Assembly (NCBI GenBank): GCA_965197865.1 | Contig: CBDANZ010000004.1 | Location: 124,001-188,000, forward strand | Origin: CBDANZ01 sp965197865 | Lineage (GTDB): Bacteria > Acidobacteriota > Vicinamibacteria > Vicinamibacterales > CAVVIG01 | Reading direction: 5' to 3' | DNA: 64,000 bases | Shown: piece after piece, positions 1 to 7,662 of the stretch | How positions within the stretch are numbered: the first letter of the stretch is position 1 | How the letters are laid out: each line of letters opens with the position of its first letter | Translations under genes and position numbers: made by a program | Notes under the pieces: model-generated | Told to the model about the DNA's origin: nothing | Seen by the model: only the letters and a program-made list of their open reading frames with translations | Database searches by the model: none

Positions 1-160
1 GCAGCAGCGAAGTAGAACTCACCAAGAGGAGAAGCGGCTGCCGATCCACCACAACTCGATTGACGTACCAATCGCCGAGCGCCGTGTCGGAGCTGGTCGG
101 GATGACCTCCGTTGCCGGCAGCAACGAGTTCAGCTTTCGTGTCGGCCGAAGTATGACCAT
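1..160 (-). CDS. DUF6933-like protein, N-terminal part (cut by window edge)
   Basis: Reading the minus strand from an ATG at 160 gives an open frame that runs off the window. It starts MVILRPTRKL and contains LGDWYVNRVVVDRQPLLLLV. The pattern LRxTxKL followed by a T-x-LGDWY block and a hydrophobic strand matches my memory of the DUF6933 family, whose function is unknown. A second in-frame ATG lies further upstream; 160 is preferred because the family starts close to the LRxT block. About 53 residues are visible and the frame is open to base 1. Confidence 0.6.
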   Translation of the reverse strand, partial: MVILRPTRKLNSLLPATEVIPTSSDTALGDWYVNRVVVDRQPLLLLVSSTSLL

Positions 161-359
161 GTCCCAGTCTAGCTGTGGTACCTCCGACGTTGCCTCCATG
201 GTCATCTTGAAGCATTGCAACCGCAATCAGTGGAAACACGATTGTGAAGCCACGTGACCCGAATTGCGGCGGGCGGCACTGCACCGCCGACGTTTTTGCG
301 GACACCTCGCCCGTCTTATACCCTCTCTTCGCCCAAGTCTTCACCAGCAGCTCCCGCCG

Positions 360-650
360 TCAGCCGGGCGGCACCGGCAAGGCCCAGATCCGCTGGAGCA
401 TCGACCCGAACAGGCGGCGGGTCAGGTGGCTTTCGGCCAGCAGGAGCCAGTAGTAGCAGGCATGTTTCACTAGCCGCTCACCCGTCTTGACGAGGCGCTG
501 CTGGAGGCTGGTCAGCGACCACGTGTCGATCCACGTCGGGAGCACCAGTCGTCGCCAGAAGTTGCCTAAGGTGTACGCGAGCACGCTCAGCTGCAAGCGG
601 GCCTCGTTCGCCGGAACCGGTGGCACGACGTTCGTGAACCGTGGAGAAAT
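360..650 (-). pseudogene. IS1380-family transposase, C-terminal remnant
   Basis: The minus frame encodes NEARLQLSVLAYTLGNFWRR and later a HACYYWLLLAESHLTRR block, the typical C-terminal tail of IS1380-family DDE transposases. Just upstream the conserved SCHRFR element continues in another frame, so one base has been lost near 620. No catalytic N-terminal part is present. This is a scar of an old insertion, not an active element. Confidence 0.8.
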
Positions 651-834
651 AGTGGAGACAGCGGGAACCTGTTCCCGACCCGCCTGGCGGCGGGTGCAGG
701 TCCCGCCTCCTCCACAGGACCATGACGGTCACTCCCGCTCGCATAGGACAAGCGAATCGGCCTGACCTTGCACACGACGCCTCCGGATGCGACGCACAGG
801 AGCGTGCGGACGATGGCCAAGGCCGAGGCCCTCA

Positions 835-1049
835 GTCCAACCATGTGTCGGGTCGTCTCGCAGGGACCTCAAGAGATTTCCGCAGCCGGTGCGCCGCGAT
901 TTCGGCCTGGCGTTCTATGCAGCGCAGCGGGATGAGACCGATCCGGCGGCGAAGCCCCTGAAAGGCTTCGGTGGGACACGCGTCATGGAGATAGTCGATC
1001 AGCACGACACCAACACGTACCGCGCGGTGTACACGGCTCAGTTCGACGA
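835..1049 (+). pseudogene. HigB/RelE-like toxin, truncated by IS6
   Basis: The plus frame encodes a GSSRRDLKRFPQPVRRD stretch, then FYAAQRD, PLKGFGG and TYRAVYT. This is the order of conserved blocks in phage-derived Gp49-like HigB toxins (RelE/ParE superfamily), ribosome-dependent mRNA interferases normally paired with a HigA antitoxin. The frame stops being toxin-like at 1050, where the inverted repeat of the IS6 element begins, so the last ~25-30 residues are missing. No antitoxin is seen downstream because the IS and then mltB follow. The start is uncertain. Confidence 0.65.
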
Positions 1050-1855
1050 GGTATTGTCAGGTTGAGGCGACGAGTGGCAGAGTAGGCTGATGAGGAGCCA
1101 GTCGGCCAGCTATCACGGATATCGATTCCCACCCGACATCATCAGCCACGCGGTCTGGCTCTACTATCGCTTCTGCCTCAGCTTCCGCGATGCTGAAGAT
1201 CTCCTCGCGCAACGAGGCGCGACGGTCACCTACGAGACGATTCGGCAGTGGTGCCAGCGGTTCGGTCCGGTCTACGCTCGGCAGCTGCGGCGCCGGCGCA
1301 GTCGGCTGGGAGACACCTGGCATCTCGACGAGGTGTTCGTCACGATCCAGGGTCGCCAGCAGTACTTGTGGCGCGCCGTGGATGAGGACGGTGACGTCCT
1401 GGACCTCCTCGTGCAACCACGACGGAATCGGCACGCCGCGGTGCGATTCTTTCGCAGGTTACTGAAGAACCAGCGGCACGTGCCGCGACGCCTGATCACC
1501 GACAAGCTGCGCAGTTACTCGGCCGCCTGTCGCGCGGTGATGCCATCGGTGCTCCACTGCACCGATCAGTACGCGAACAACCGCGCGGAGGTCTCTCATC
1601 AACCGACACGACAGCGGGAGCGCCAGATGCGGTGTTTCACGTCGGCCGCTCAGCTCCAACGGTTCGCGTCGGTTCACGGTATCGTGCAGAATCTCTTCCG
1701 AGTCGGTCGGCACCTCTTGCGGTCAGCTCACCACCGTCTGCTCTGCACCCGCGCGTTCGTTGAATGGGATGCGGTGACGTGCGCCTGCTGAGAACGATCG
1801 GAGGCATCGATTTCACGGGGCAAGAGCGTGCTGCCCTCAACAAGTTGACAATGCC
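1050..1855 (+). mobile_element. IS6-family insertion sequence (type A)
   Basis: The element is bounded by inverted repeats: GGTATTGTCAGGTTGAGG at 1050 and, on the other strand, GGCATTGTCAACTTG ending at 1855. It contains one transposase gene. It sits between a truncated toxin and the 5' end of mltB. The first 45 bases recur at 20523 as a solo end. Confidence 0.85.
1090..1791 (+). CDS. IS6-family transposase
   Basis: Single-domain DDE transposase of 233 residues, the usual IS6 length. An N-terminal helix-turn-helix-like part (FRDAEDLLAQRGATVTYETI) is followed by the first catalytic aspartate in WHLDEVFV and the second in LITDKLRSY. The third acidic residue lies in the NNRAEVSHQPTRQRERQM block. 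The frame is uninterrupted, so the enzyme may be active. IS6 enzymes move by replicative transposition and cointegrate formation. A broken relative lies at 40982. Confidence 0.9.
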   Translation: MRSQSASYHGYRFPPDIISHAVWLYYRFCLSFRDAEDLLAQRGATVTYETIRQWCQRFGPVYARQLRRRRSRLGDTWHLDEVFVTIQGRQQYLWRAVDEDGDVLDLLVQPRRNRHAAVRFFRRLLKNQRHVPRRLITDKLRSYSAACRAVMPSVLHCTDQYANNRAEVSHQPTRQRERQMRCFTSAAQLQRFASVHGIVQNLFRVGRHLLRSAHHRLLCTRAFVEWDAVTCAC

Positions 1856-1862
1856 TCGCGCC

Positions 1863-2855
1863 ATGATCCGGGCGTTCGCGCTCGTCGCAGCCCTGACCAC
1901 GCTGCTGGTGGTGCCCGCAGCCGGGCAGCAGCAGGCGCTGCCGTTCGACGACTGGCTGGCGGGTCTGATGGCCGAGGCGCGCGACCGCGGGTTCAGTGAC
2001 GCCCTCGTGAACGAGGCGTTTGCTGGCGTCGAGCCACGGGAGCAGGTGATCAGCGAGGACCGCAACCAAGCCGAAGTGGTGCAGACCCTCGAGCAGTACT
2101 ACCGGATCCGAGTCTCACCCACGATGGTCGAGCGCGGACGGGCCCTGGCGGCCGAGCACGCGCCGTTGCTCGCGCGGATCGAAGCCGAGTACGGCGTCCC
2201 GCGCCGGTTCATCCTGGCTATTTGGGGCATGGAATCGCAGTTCGGCCGGATCACCGGCGGCGTGCCGGTCTTCCAAGCGCTGGCGACACTGGCGTGGGAC
2301 CCGCGGCGGGCGGAGTTCTTCCGGGGCGAGATCTTCGCTGCACTCCGCATCGTGGCCAACGGCGACATCACCGTTCCAGCCATGACGGGGTCGTGGGCCG
2401 GGGCGATGGGTCAGAGCCAGTTTTTGCCGTCGAGCTACCTGCAGCTGGCCGTCGATGCTGACGGCGACGGGCGACGCGACATTTGGAAATCCACCGCTGA
2501 CTCGCTCGGGTCGATCGCCAACTACCTGCGCAGTTACGGGTGGCAGCGCGAGTTCACGTGGGGACGCGAGGTGCGGACACCCGACGGCCTGGCCGGTACG
2601 ATCCCGGGCCGCGCCAGCGGCGGGTGCCCCGGCATCCGCCGCATGACCGAGCGTCGGCCACTGGCCGCATGGCAGCAGCTCGGCGTACGGCGCACGTCCG
2701 GCGCCGACCTGCCCCAGGTTGACATCTTCGGCTCGCTGGTAGAGATCTACGGGCGCACGTTCCTCGTCTATGACAACTACGACGCGCTGATGCGCTACAA
2801 CTGCGTCCACCGCTACGCGCTGTCGGTGGCGCTGTTCGCCGAGCGGCTGCGCTAG
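1863..2855 (+). CDS. mltB: lytic murein transglycosylase, MltB type
   Basis: Periplasmic enzyme that cleaves the glycan strand of peptidoglycan to 1,6-anhydromuramic ends. A signal peptide (MIRAFALVAALTTLLVVPAAG) is followed by the catalytic block AIWGMESQFG, with the acidic residue in MESQFG, then GAMGQSQFLPSSY and SLGSIANYL, all standard MltB motifs. The length of about 330 residues fits the family. The longer frame from 1764 is in IS6 DNA; an ATG at 1851 lies in the IS inverted repeat, so 1863 is preferred. The IS has replaced the native upstream region, so expression would have to start from IS sequence. Confidence 0.9.
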   Translation: MIRAFALVAALTTLLVVPAAGQQQALPFDDWLAGLMAEARDRGFSDALVNEAFAGVEPREQVISEDRNQAEVVQTLEQYYRIRVSPTMVERGRALAAEHAPLLARIEAEYGVPRRFILAIWGMESQFGRITGGVPVFQALATLAWDPRRAEFFRGEIFAALRIVANGDITVPAMTGSWAGAMGQSQFLPSSYLQLAVDADGDGRRDIWKSTADSLGSIANYLRSYGWQREFTWGREVRTPDGLAGTIPGRASGGCPGIRRMTERRPLAAWQQLGVRRTSGADLPQVDIFGSLVEIYGRTFLVYDNYDALMRYNCVHRYALSVALFAERLR

Positions 2856-2928
2856 AACCCGCAGCGGAGACGCCGGGCTTGCACAGTCTGGAAGCCGTTG
2901 AACCGCGAAGGGGTCGATGTGGCCCGGT

Positions 2929-3140
2929 GCACAGTTGAGCAGCTTACCGGAGCGCCACGCGCAGGCGTTCGCCGCCGTGCAGGCGCTCAATCTGAAGGTT
3001 GGTCGCGCGTGGGCGGCCATCAAGGAGGCCCTCCGCACGTTGTGGACGTTCTGCCAGGAGGCCGCCGTCTCGCTTCTTCAGCCGCTGGTACGGCTGGGCC
3101 AGGAGGCGGGTCCGGATACTGACGCGACGGAGTCGTGGGG
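2929..3140 (+). pseudogene. ISL3-family transposase fragment
   Basis: The plus strand encodes NLKVGRAWAAIKEALRTLW, then, after a change of frame, FFSRWYGWARRR. These are consecutive pieces of the ISL3 C-terminal half (the K-x-x-RAW-x-KE and FF-x-x-WY-x-WA blocks). The frame change and missing flanks show that it is a relic. It is the first of three unrelated element tails packed into 450 bases. Confidence 0.6.
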
Positions 3141-3234
3141 TCAGTCTTGAGCAGATGGTGAAGCAGCTGGCGTCCTACCTGCGAGGGTGGCGCGGCTACT
3201 TCGGCTTCTGTGAAACCTCGACGGGACTCCGGGG
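3141..3234 (+). pseudogene. group II intron reverse transcriptase/maturase, C-terminal scrap
   Basis: The frame encodes LEQMVKQLASYLRGWRGYFG, which fits the maturase-domain signature of group II intron proteins (hydrophobic helix ending YLRGWxxYF). Only about 30 residues remain and no domain V-like RNA structure was sought successfully downstream. The scrap is joined directly to an IS1595 tail. Confidence 0.55.
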
Positions 3235-3369
3235 TTGGCAAAGTTCAAAGGCCTCCCCAGACACACCTTCCACCTGCACCGCAAGGAAACCGAAGGGCGA
3301 TACAATCATCGCCAAGCCCACACGTATCAGACCCCGCTACGATACCTGCGCGAAAACCCTCTCAACTAG
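3235..3369 (+). pseudogene. IS1595-family transposase, C-terminal fragment
   Basis: A 44-codon frame ending at TAG 3367-3369 reads KFKGLPRHTFHLHRKETEGR, then YNHR and a LRYLRENPLN end. This closely follows the conserved C-terminus of IS1595 transposases (KFKGLP..F.LHLKE.E.R.N.R, then LLR..PLN). Everything upstream has been replaced by the group II intron scrap, so this is an element tail left by deletion. Confidence 0.65.
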
Positions 3370-3395
3370 GCAAGACCCTTTTGCTCCATATGCCG

Positions 3396-3778
3396 TCACG
3401 GGGCCTCCAGTGTCTTGATCAGCGCGACGCCGCCAAGTTGCGCCATCTGGGCACGGATCCAGGACTGGCGGGCCTGGACGTACGCGGACGGCCGCTCGAC
3501 ATGCAGTACGGCCGGGTTTGGCAGAACCGCCGCCAGCCGTGCCGCTTCATCCGCCTCGAGATCGGCCGGGCGCTTGCCGAAGAACCGCTCGCTGGCCGCC
3601 GTGATGCCGAAGACGCCCACGCCGAACTCGGCCACGTTGAGGTAGACCTCCAAGATACGCCGCTTGCTCCAGGAGAGTTCGATGAGCACGGTGAGCCAGG
3701 CTTCGAGCGCCTTCCGGACGACACTGCGGCCGGGCCACAGAAACAGGTTCTTGACGGTCTGCTGCGAGATCGTGTCGG
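3396..3778 (-). pseudogene. mtgA: monofunctional peptidoglycan glycosyltransferase, 5'-truncated
   Basis: MtgA polymerises lipid II into glycan strands at the inner membrane. The minus frame retains TISQQTVKNLFLWPGRS, WSKRRILEVYLNVAEFG, AASERFFGKRPADL and AARLAAVLPNP, motifs of the GT51 fold. The upstream half, with the membrane anchor and the catalytic glutamate of the EDxxF motif, is missing: at 3779 the frame runs into the terminal repeat of the IS481-like element. Beyond that element lies parA rather than the missing half of mtgA, so the insertion was followed by a deletion. The residual frame cannot be active. Confidence 0.85.
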
Positions 3779-4968
3779 TCTCGAATTCGTCATCAGGCCG
3801 CCGCTGGAAGCTGGACCATGCCCCGGCAGTGGGAGATCCAACGCACATGGTTGAATTCGGCACGGGCCGCCGTGCGTTCGCCCGCGAAGCCTAACGGCGT
3901 GTAGCCTTCCAACGACGCATGGCTCCGTGCCGCGTTGTAGTAGGCCTGGAAGTCGGCGAGCTTCCGCTCCAGATCACCGGCATTCCAGAACAACACATGA
4001 TCCAGGAATTCTCGCCGCATCGTCCCGATCAGCCGTTCCACAAAGGGGTGTGACAGGGGCACATGGGGCACCGTCTTGATTTCGTCGATCTCCAGAAGCC
4101 GAAGGTTCGCGGTCCACCGATGCGCCTCGAACAACGGATCATGATCCGTACTGAGATGTCGCGGCGCGCCCCGCCCATGAATGGCGGCGTTGAACATGCG
4201 GCAGAGGCTGGGGGCATCGACCGGTCCGCGATGCACACCGAATCCCACGAGGCGCCGCGTGAACTGGTCCATGACCACGAGCACCCAGTAGCTCTGGAGC
4301 ACGATGGACGCACAGCGAAAGAGGTCCACGCTCCACAGACTGTCTGTCGTGTGTCCGACGAACGACAACCACGAGGGCCCGGTTCCGCCCGGGGCTGGAC
4401 GATAGCGTTTCGCCAGCACGCGGTGCACGACGTTCTTGTCGATGTCGACCCCGAACGTCTGCGAGATGATGCGCGCAATCCGCGGGCACCCGAATCGAGG
4501 ATTGCGCGATTTGAGCTCGACGATGGCGCGGATGAGCGACTCGCTCGGCCCCTTTGGGCCCGGCTTCTTCGGTCGCGCGCTTGAGGAAAACAATCGGCGG
4601 TACTTGCCGCGCACCAGCGCCTGATGGAAGGTCAGCAACGTGGACGGGCGCAGTCCGATGGCGACCTTGCGAATCCGTCCCGGACTCAGAAAAAGCGCCC
4701 CGAATCCGCATAGGAGCCGATCGCCCACTCTGAGGTTCAGCGCACGCTGGCGCGAACGGCGCAGCACGATCAGCTGCTGCTTGAGCAGGAGATTCTCAGC
4801 GATGACGGCTCGCACGCCGCCGGGTCCGCAGAGCTTCGCGGCTGTGACGGCCAGGTGAAGCAGGGGGAGCAGGAGATCCTTCATGCGCGAGACAGCGTAG
4901 GTCAGAACTCAGGCGCCACGCAATGGTGTCCCAGGCCTCGATTTAGCGACCGAATTCGGAATTCGAGA
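3779..4968 (-). mobile_element. IS481/IS3-like element with one integrase-type transposase
   Basis: The ends TCTCGAATTC (3779-3788) and GAATTCGAGA (4959-4968) are perfect 10-bp inverted repeats flanking one long transposase gene. The left flank is broken mtgA and the right flank is the 3' part of parA, so no target duplication is recognisable. Confidence 0.7.
3793..4884 (-). CDS. integrase-core (DDE) transposase
   Basis: 363-residue single-frame transposase. The N-terminal third is a helix-turn-helix region (ENLLLKQQLIVLRRSRQRAL, then a FGCPRIARII block). The rve/integrase core follows, with the first aspartate in LWSVDLFR, the second in HLSTDHDPLF and the glutamate in HPFVERLIGTMRREFLD. It ends with the usual YNAARSHASLEGYTP tail. 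All three catalytic residues are present, so the protein may be active. IS481 or an IS3-group single-ORF variant; I cannot decide which. Confidence 0.85.
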   Translation of the reverse strand: MKDLLLPLLHLAVTAAKLCGPGGVRAVIAENLLLKQQLIVLRRSRQRALNLRVGDRLLCGFGALFLSPGRIRKVAIGLRPSTLLTFHQALVRGKYRRLFSSSARPKKPGPKGPSESLIRAIVELKSRNPRFGCPRIARIISQTFGVDIDKNVVHRVLAKRYRPAPGGTGPSWLSFVGHTTDSLWSVDLFRCASIVLQSYWVLVVMDQFTRRLVGFGVHRGPVDAPSLCRMFNAAIHGRGAPRHLSTDHDPLFEAHRWTANLRLLEIDEIKTVPHVPLSHPFVERLIGTMRREFLDHVLFWNAGDLERKLADFQAYYNAARSHASLEGYTPLGFAGERTAARAEFNHVRWISHCRGMVQLPAAA

Positions 4969-4974
4969 CCCACA

Positions 4975-5273
4975 CGGTACAATTTCTCGCCACCACCGGG
5001 ACGCCAGCCTTCGTCGTGCTCAATGCCGTCTCCCCGCACGGCCGCGATGCCGCTCAAGCCGCGGACGCGCTCCACACGCTCACCCTGGACGTGTGCCCCG
5101 TCCGCGTCGGCCACCGCGTGGCCTTTGCGCGGGCGTTGCTGACCGGCCAAGCCGCCCAGGAATACGACCCTGGCAGTAAAGCTGCCGCCGAGATTGAACA
5201 CCTTCACGCGTTCCTTATGAAACGTGTTCACAATCTCACACCGTCACAATCTGGAGTCCTCGCCAATGACTGA
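4975..5273 (+). pseudogene. parA: ParA-type partition ATPase, C-terminal part
   Basis: ParA ATPases position plasmids or chromosomes together with a DNA-binding partner. The frame keeps the last ~100 residues: PAFVVLNAVSPHGRDA, LDVCPVRVGHRVAFARALLTG and a KAAAEIEHLHAFL end, typical of short plasmid-type ParA. Walker A and B motifs are missing, removed by the IS insertion. The stop overlaps the start of the ribbon-helix-helix gene by 8 bases, the usual ParA-partner coupling. Plasmid ancestry is an inference. Confidence 0.75.
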
Positions 5274-5496
5274 CAGCAAATTCACGGCTGCCCTCAACCG
5301 CCGGCAACCCGTGCCAGCCGCCGCGACCAGCGCCGATCGCACCCGCCTGAAACACATCGGCGGGTACTTCGACCCCCGCACGTCGACGCAGCTGCGCCAT
5401 CTGGCGGTGACGGAGAACAGCAGCGTTCAAGCGTTGCTGGCGGAAGCGATCGATCTTCTGTTTCAGGCCCGCGGACTGGCGCCGCGGGACGAGTAG
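5266..5496 (+). CDS. ribbon-helix-helix protein, probable partition partner of ParA
   Basis: 76-residue protein with a disordered basic N-terminus (about residues 1-30) and a C-terminal ribbon-helix-helix: a KHIGGYFDP strand, then QLRHLAVTENSSVQALLAEA with the S-x-Q helix start, ending in IDLLF. Small RHH proteins after parA act as centromere-binding ParG/omega-type partners and repressors; an antitoxin role is an alternative. ATG 5266 is preferred over 5224 because of a GGAG 10 bases upstream and the overlap with parA. No direct-repeat centromere was recognised. Confidence 0.7.
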   Translation: MTDSKFTAALNRRQPVPAAATSADRTRLKHIGGYFDPRTSTQLRHLAVTENSSVQALLAEAIDLLFQARGLAPRDE

Positions 5497-5553
5497 GCGT
5501 CTCTGGCGTAGGTCGTGAGGGACGCGGTAGACTTGCACCTCGAAGGAGAAAGC

Positions 5554-5754
5554 ATGACCCCGGAAATCATTGCCATCGTGACGGTGGGTGTCGCGCTCGC
5601 GGGCGTGATCCTCACCTCGGCTCGCGGGGTGCGGCAGGACATCAGCGAATTGCGCGGCGAGGTCGGGACACTCCGCGAACGCATGGCGCACCTGGAAGGG
5701 CTGATGGAAGAAGGATTGCGCGAAGCGATCACCCTCCGGGCCAGAGCCAGTTGA
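5554..5754 (+). CDS. small membrane-anchored coiled-coil protein
   Basis: 66-residue protein starting at an ATG preceded by AAGGAG. Residues 3-20 (PEIIAIVTVGVALAGVIL) form one transmembrane helix. The rest is a charged heptad-rich helix (DISELRGEVGTLRERMAHLEGLM). Such helix-plus-coiled-coil mini-proteins are common beside partition and toxin loci, but no function is established. It lies 57 bases after the RHH gene and may be co-transcribed. Confidence 0.6.
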   Translation: MTPEIIAIVTVGVALAGVILTSARGVRQDISELRGEVGTLRERMAHLEGLMEEGLREAITLRARAS

Positions 5755-5758
5755 CGAT

Positions 5759-5882
5759 GCTGTGTGCCCCGTCCGCGTCGGCCACCGCGTGGCTTTTGCG
5801 CGGGCGCTGCTGACCGGCCGAGCCGCCGATACTGAACACCTTCACGTGTTCGCTATGACACGCGTTCACAGTGTCACGCCGT
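5759..5882 (+). repeat. diverged duplicate of the parA 3' end
   Basis: The sequence beginning TGTGCCCCGTCCGCGTCGG repeats 5092-5240, inside parA, with substitutions and an internal deletion of about 24 bases (the AQEYDPGSKAA codons). The copy has no open frame of its own. The RHH and coiled-coil genes are therefore bracketed by direct repeats. Confidence 0.75.
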
Positions 5883-5957
5883 CACGCTCTGCGGCACGTG
5901 GTCGAGCTGTGTGAAGTGGTGCGCCTCGCGGCGCACCGCACTAGCCCACGCGCTTGA

Positions 5958-6055
5958 CGTTTGCAAGACAGAGAATCCGACACGGGATACGACACACCGC
6001 GGGGCTTGTCTGACGGCGCCCTGGCCGTTGTGTCGCAAACGACCGTTTACGACAC
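5958..6055 (+). other. Tn3-type res site, copy 1
   Basis: Just upstream of a truncated resolvase start is an imperfect palindrome at 6031-6054 with arms TGTCGCAAACG and CGTTTACGACA. A further TGTCG-like element (GACACGGGATACGACACA, about 5981-5998) lies upstream, as expected for several resolvase-binding subsites. The same palindrome is found at 37898, 57141 and 60881. Confidence 0.7.
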
Positions 6056-6182
6056 ATGCTGATCGGCCACGCTCGCGTCTCGAAGGCAGACGGCTCCCAG
6101 TCACTGGACCTACAGCGCGACGCACTGCAGGCCGCGGGCGTCGACGCCGTCAACGTCTACCACGACTTCGCGTCCGGCGGCG
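6056..6182 (+). pseudogene. serine resolvase N-terminal fragment
   Basis: ATG 6056 opens MLIGHARVSKADGSQSLDLQ, the start of Tn3-family serine resolvases with the catalytic serine in ARVSKADGSQS and the conserved LDLQRDAL block. Resolvase homology ends after ~42 residues, near FASGGG. The catalytic arginines and C-terminal DNA-binding helix-turn-helix are absent, so it is inactive. Confidence 0.8.
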
Positions 6183-6311
6183 GGCCATTGGGCTCTTGGG
6201 GGGGTTCGAAGGGGGTGGGCGCAGCGACCAGCCGGCGATTCACATTACGATTCCGAAGGTGATGATGAGCCAGTCGGCTCACGTTTTTGTTCAGGTTCAG
6301 ATGTGTCACAC

Positions 6312-7547
6312 ATGATTCGCCGCGCATCAACCCGAAGGGGCGTTTGTCTCGGTCTCGCCCTCACGTCCCTACTGCTTGTGGCCTCGCCCGCGGTCGCTCA
6401 GCAGGAGCCGCCACAATCGATCACCCGACTCGGGGGCGCAACCCGCTTCACCGCGCCGGTCAATGACATCAGCGCTCTCGCCACCACCATGGGCCGGGCA
6501 GCGATTCAAGCCGATCTTGCGACGGTGCTCGAGGCTGCTGGCATGCCTGGCGTGATAATGGACGTGCAACACAGGCTGGCCGTTGGGCAGGTGACGGCGG
6601 CGACCCTACCGCAGGGCACGGTCCTCGAGTGGATGGCGCTGCGCCGCGCAGGGCCGGAGGTCGTGCGCAATATTCGCTGGGACGGGGATGCGCCCCTGCC
6701 GGGCTTCGAGTTCACCGTCGACGACCTCAGCGAGACCTACACCTTCTTTGTGCCCGCGATCTGCGGCAACCTGGCGCTCGTCGGTCGCCAGCCCAGTCTG
6801 GAAGCCGCCCGGCGGGCCGAGGTGGCCCGGCTCGACGACGCCCGTGAGGACGCCGCACGCGCGGCTGCCCAAGAGGCGGCCCGGCTCGCCGCGGAGTACG
6901 AGGCTGCCCTGGAGGCCCAGCGTGCGGCGGTGGCGGCGGCTGAGGCCGCGGCGGCCGAGCAGGCGCGCCTCGAGGCCGAGGAGGCTGGCGAGCAGGCGCG
7001 CCTTGCGGCCGAGCAGACGCCGGTTGAGTATTTCGTGGCGCTCGAGCGAGATCTGCGAGTCCGTCCCTTCCTCGCCGGATTCTTCGGCAAGCAGCAGCGG
7101 CAGTATGACGACACCGACTCCGCGGGTCTGGGGCGGCTCCCGCTCGAGGTCCCACGCCTTGTTGACGTCCCGGCGTTTTTCGACTCGCTGCTCGTTGTCA
7201 AGGGGGGCGTCGCGGTGAAGCTGGCCGAGCACGTGGCCTTCGCGCCGGCCGTGGGTGCGGCGGTGAATATCGACGACATCGAGCGCACGTCGCTGTTCAC
7301 CGACGCCGAGATTGACGTCCTGTTCGGACCTGGCGCCTATGTCGGCACTGGCGTGACAGTTCGGGATCTCACGCACAGCGACAGCGTCACGGCGGGCGTA
7401 CTCCTGACCGCGGGGGTTCCCGTGTGGAAGAGTGACGCGAGGATGGACCAACTCCTGTTCGGCGTTGAGTACCGCTATCTGTACGCTCCTCTGAGCGACC
7501 CCGACGTGAACTATCAGTTCTGGGTTGGGCTGAAATACGTGCCGTAA
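6312..7547 (+). CDS. secreted/outer-membrane protein with coiled-coil stalk and probable barrel
   Basis: 411 residues. A signal peptide (GLALTSLLLVASPAVAQ) is followed by an N-terminal domain of about 140 residues, an Ala/Glu-rich helix of ~85 residues (repeated ARLEAEEA-type heptads), and a C-terminal ~170-residue part made of alternating strands such as VEYFVALERDLRVRPFLAGFFG and FGVEYRYLYAPLS, ending WVGLKYVP. The strand pattern suggests an outer-membrane barrel joined to a peptidoglycan-facing helix. I do not recognise the family. ATG 6312 is chosen over 6303 because it directly precedes the Arg-rich n-region. Confidence 0.7.
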   Translation: MIRRASTRRGVCLGLALTSLLLVASPAVAQQEPPQSITRLGGATRFTAPVNDISALATTMGRAAIQADLATVLEAAGMPGVIMDVQHRLAVGQVTAATLPQGTVLEWMALRRAGPEVVRNIRWDGDAPLPGFEFTVDDLSETYTFFVPAICGNLALVGRQPSLEAARRAEVARLDDAREDAARAAAQEAARLAAEYEAALEAQRAAVAAAEAAAAEQARLEAEEAGEQARLAAEQTPVEYFVALERDLRVRPFLAGFFGKQQRQYDDTDSAGLGRLPLEVPRLVDVPAFFDSLLVVKGGVAVKLAEHVAFAPAVGAAVNIDDIERTSLFTDAEIDVLFGPGAYVGTGVTVRDLTHSDSVTAGVLLTAGVPVWKSDARMDQLLFGVEYRYLYAPLSDPDVNYQFWVGLKYVP

Positions 7548-7572
7548 CTATTTTCGGTATTACGGCTACTCG

Positions 7573-7610
7573 AACGCCACACGGTCATGAAAAGCGCGTT
7601 AGGCCTGGAC
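7573..7610 (+). repeat. copy 1 of a ~36-bp dispersed motif
   Basis: The stretch containing ACACGGTCATGAAAAGCGCG and TTAGG lies 26 bases after the stop of the barrel gene. It recurs with a few changes at about 35427-35458, downstream of the methyltransferase gene. Nature unknown. Confidence 0.4.
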
Positions 7611-7662
7611 ATACATCTGTCGAAGAGTCGCTGAGCGGTACACGTACTTCGCGCACGGGACA

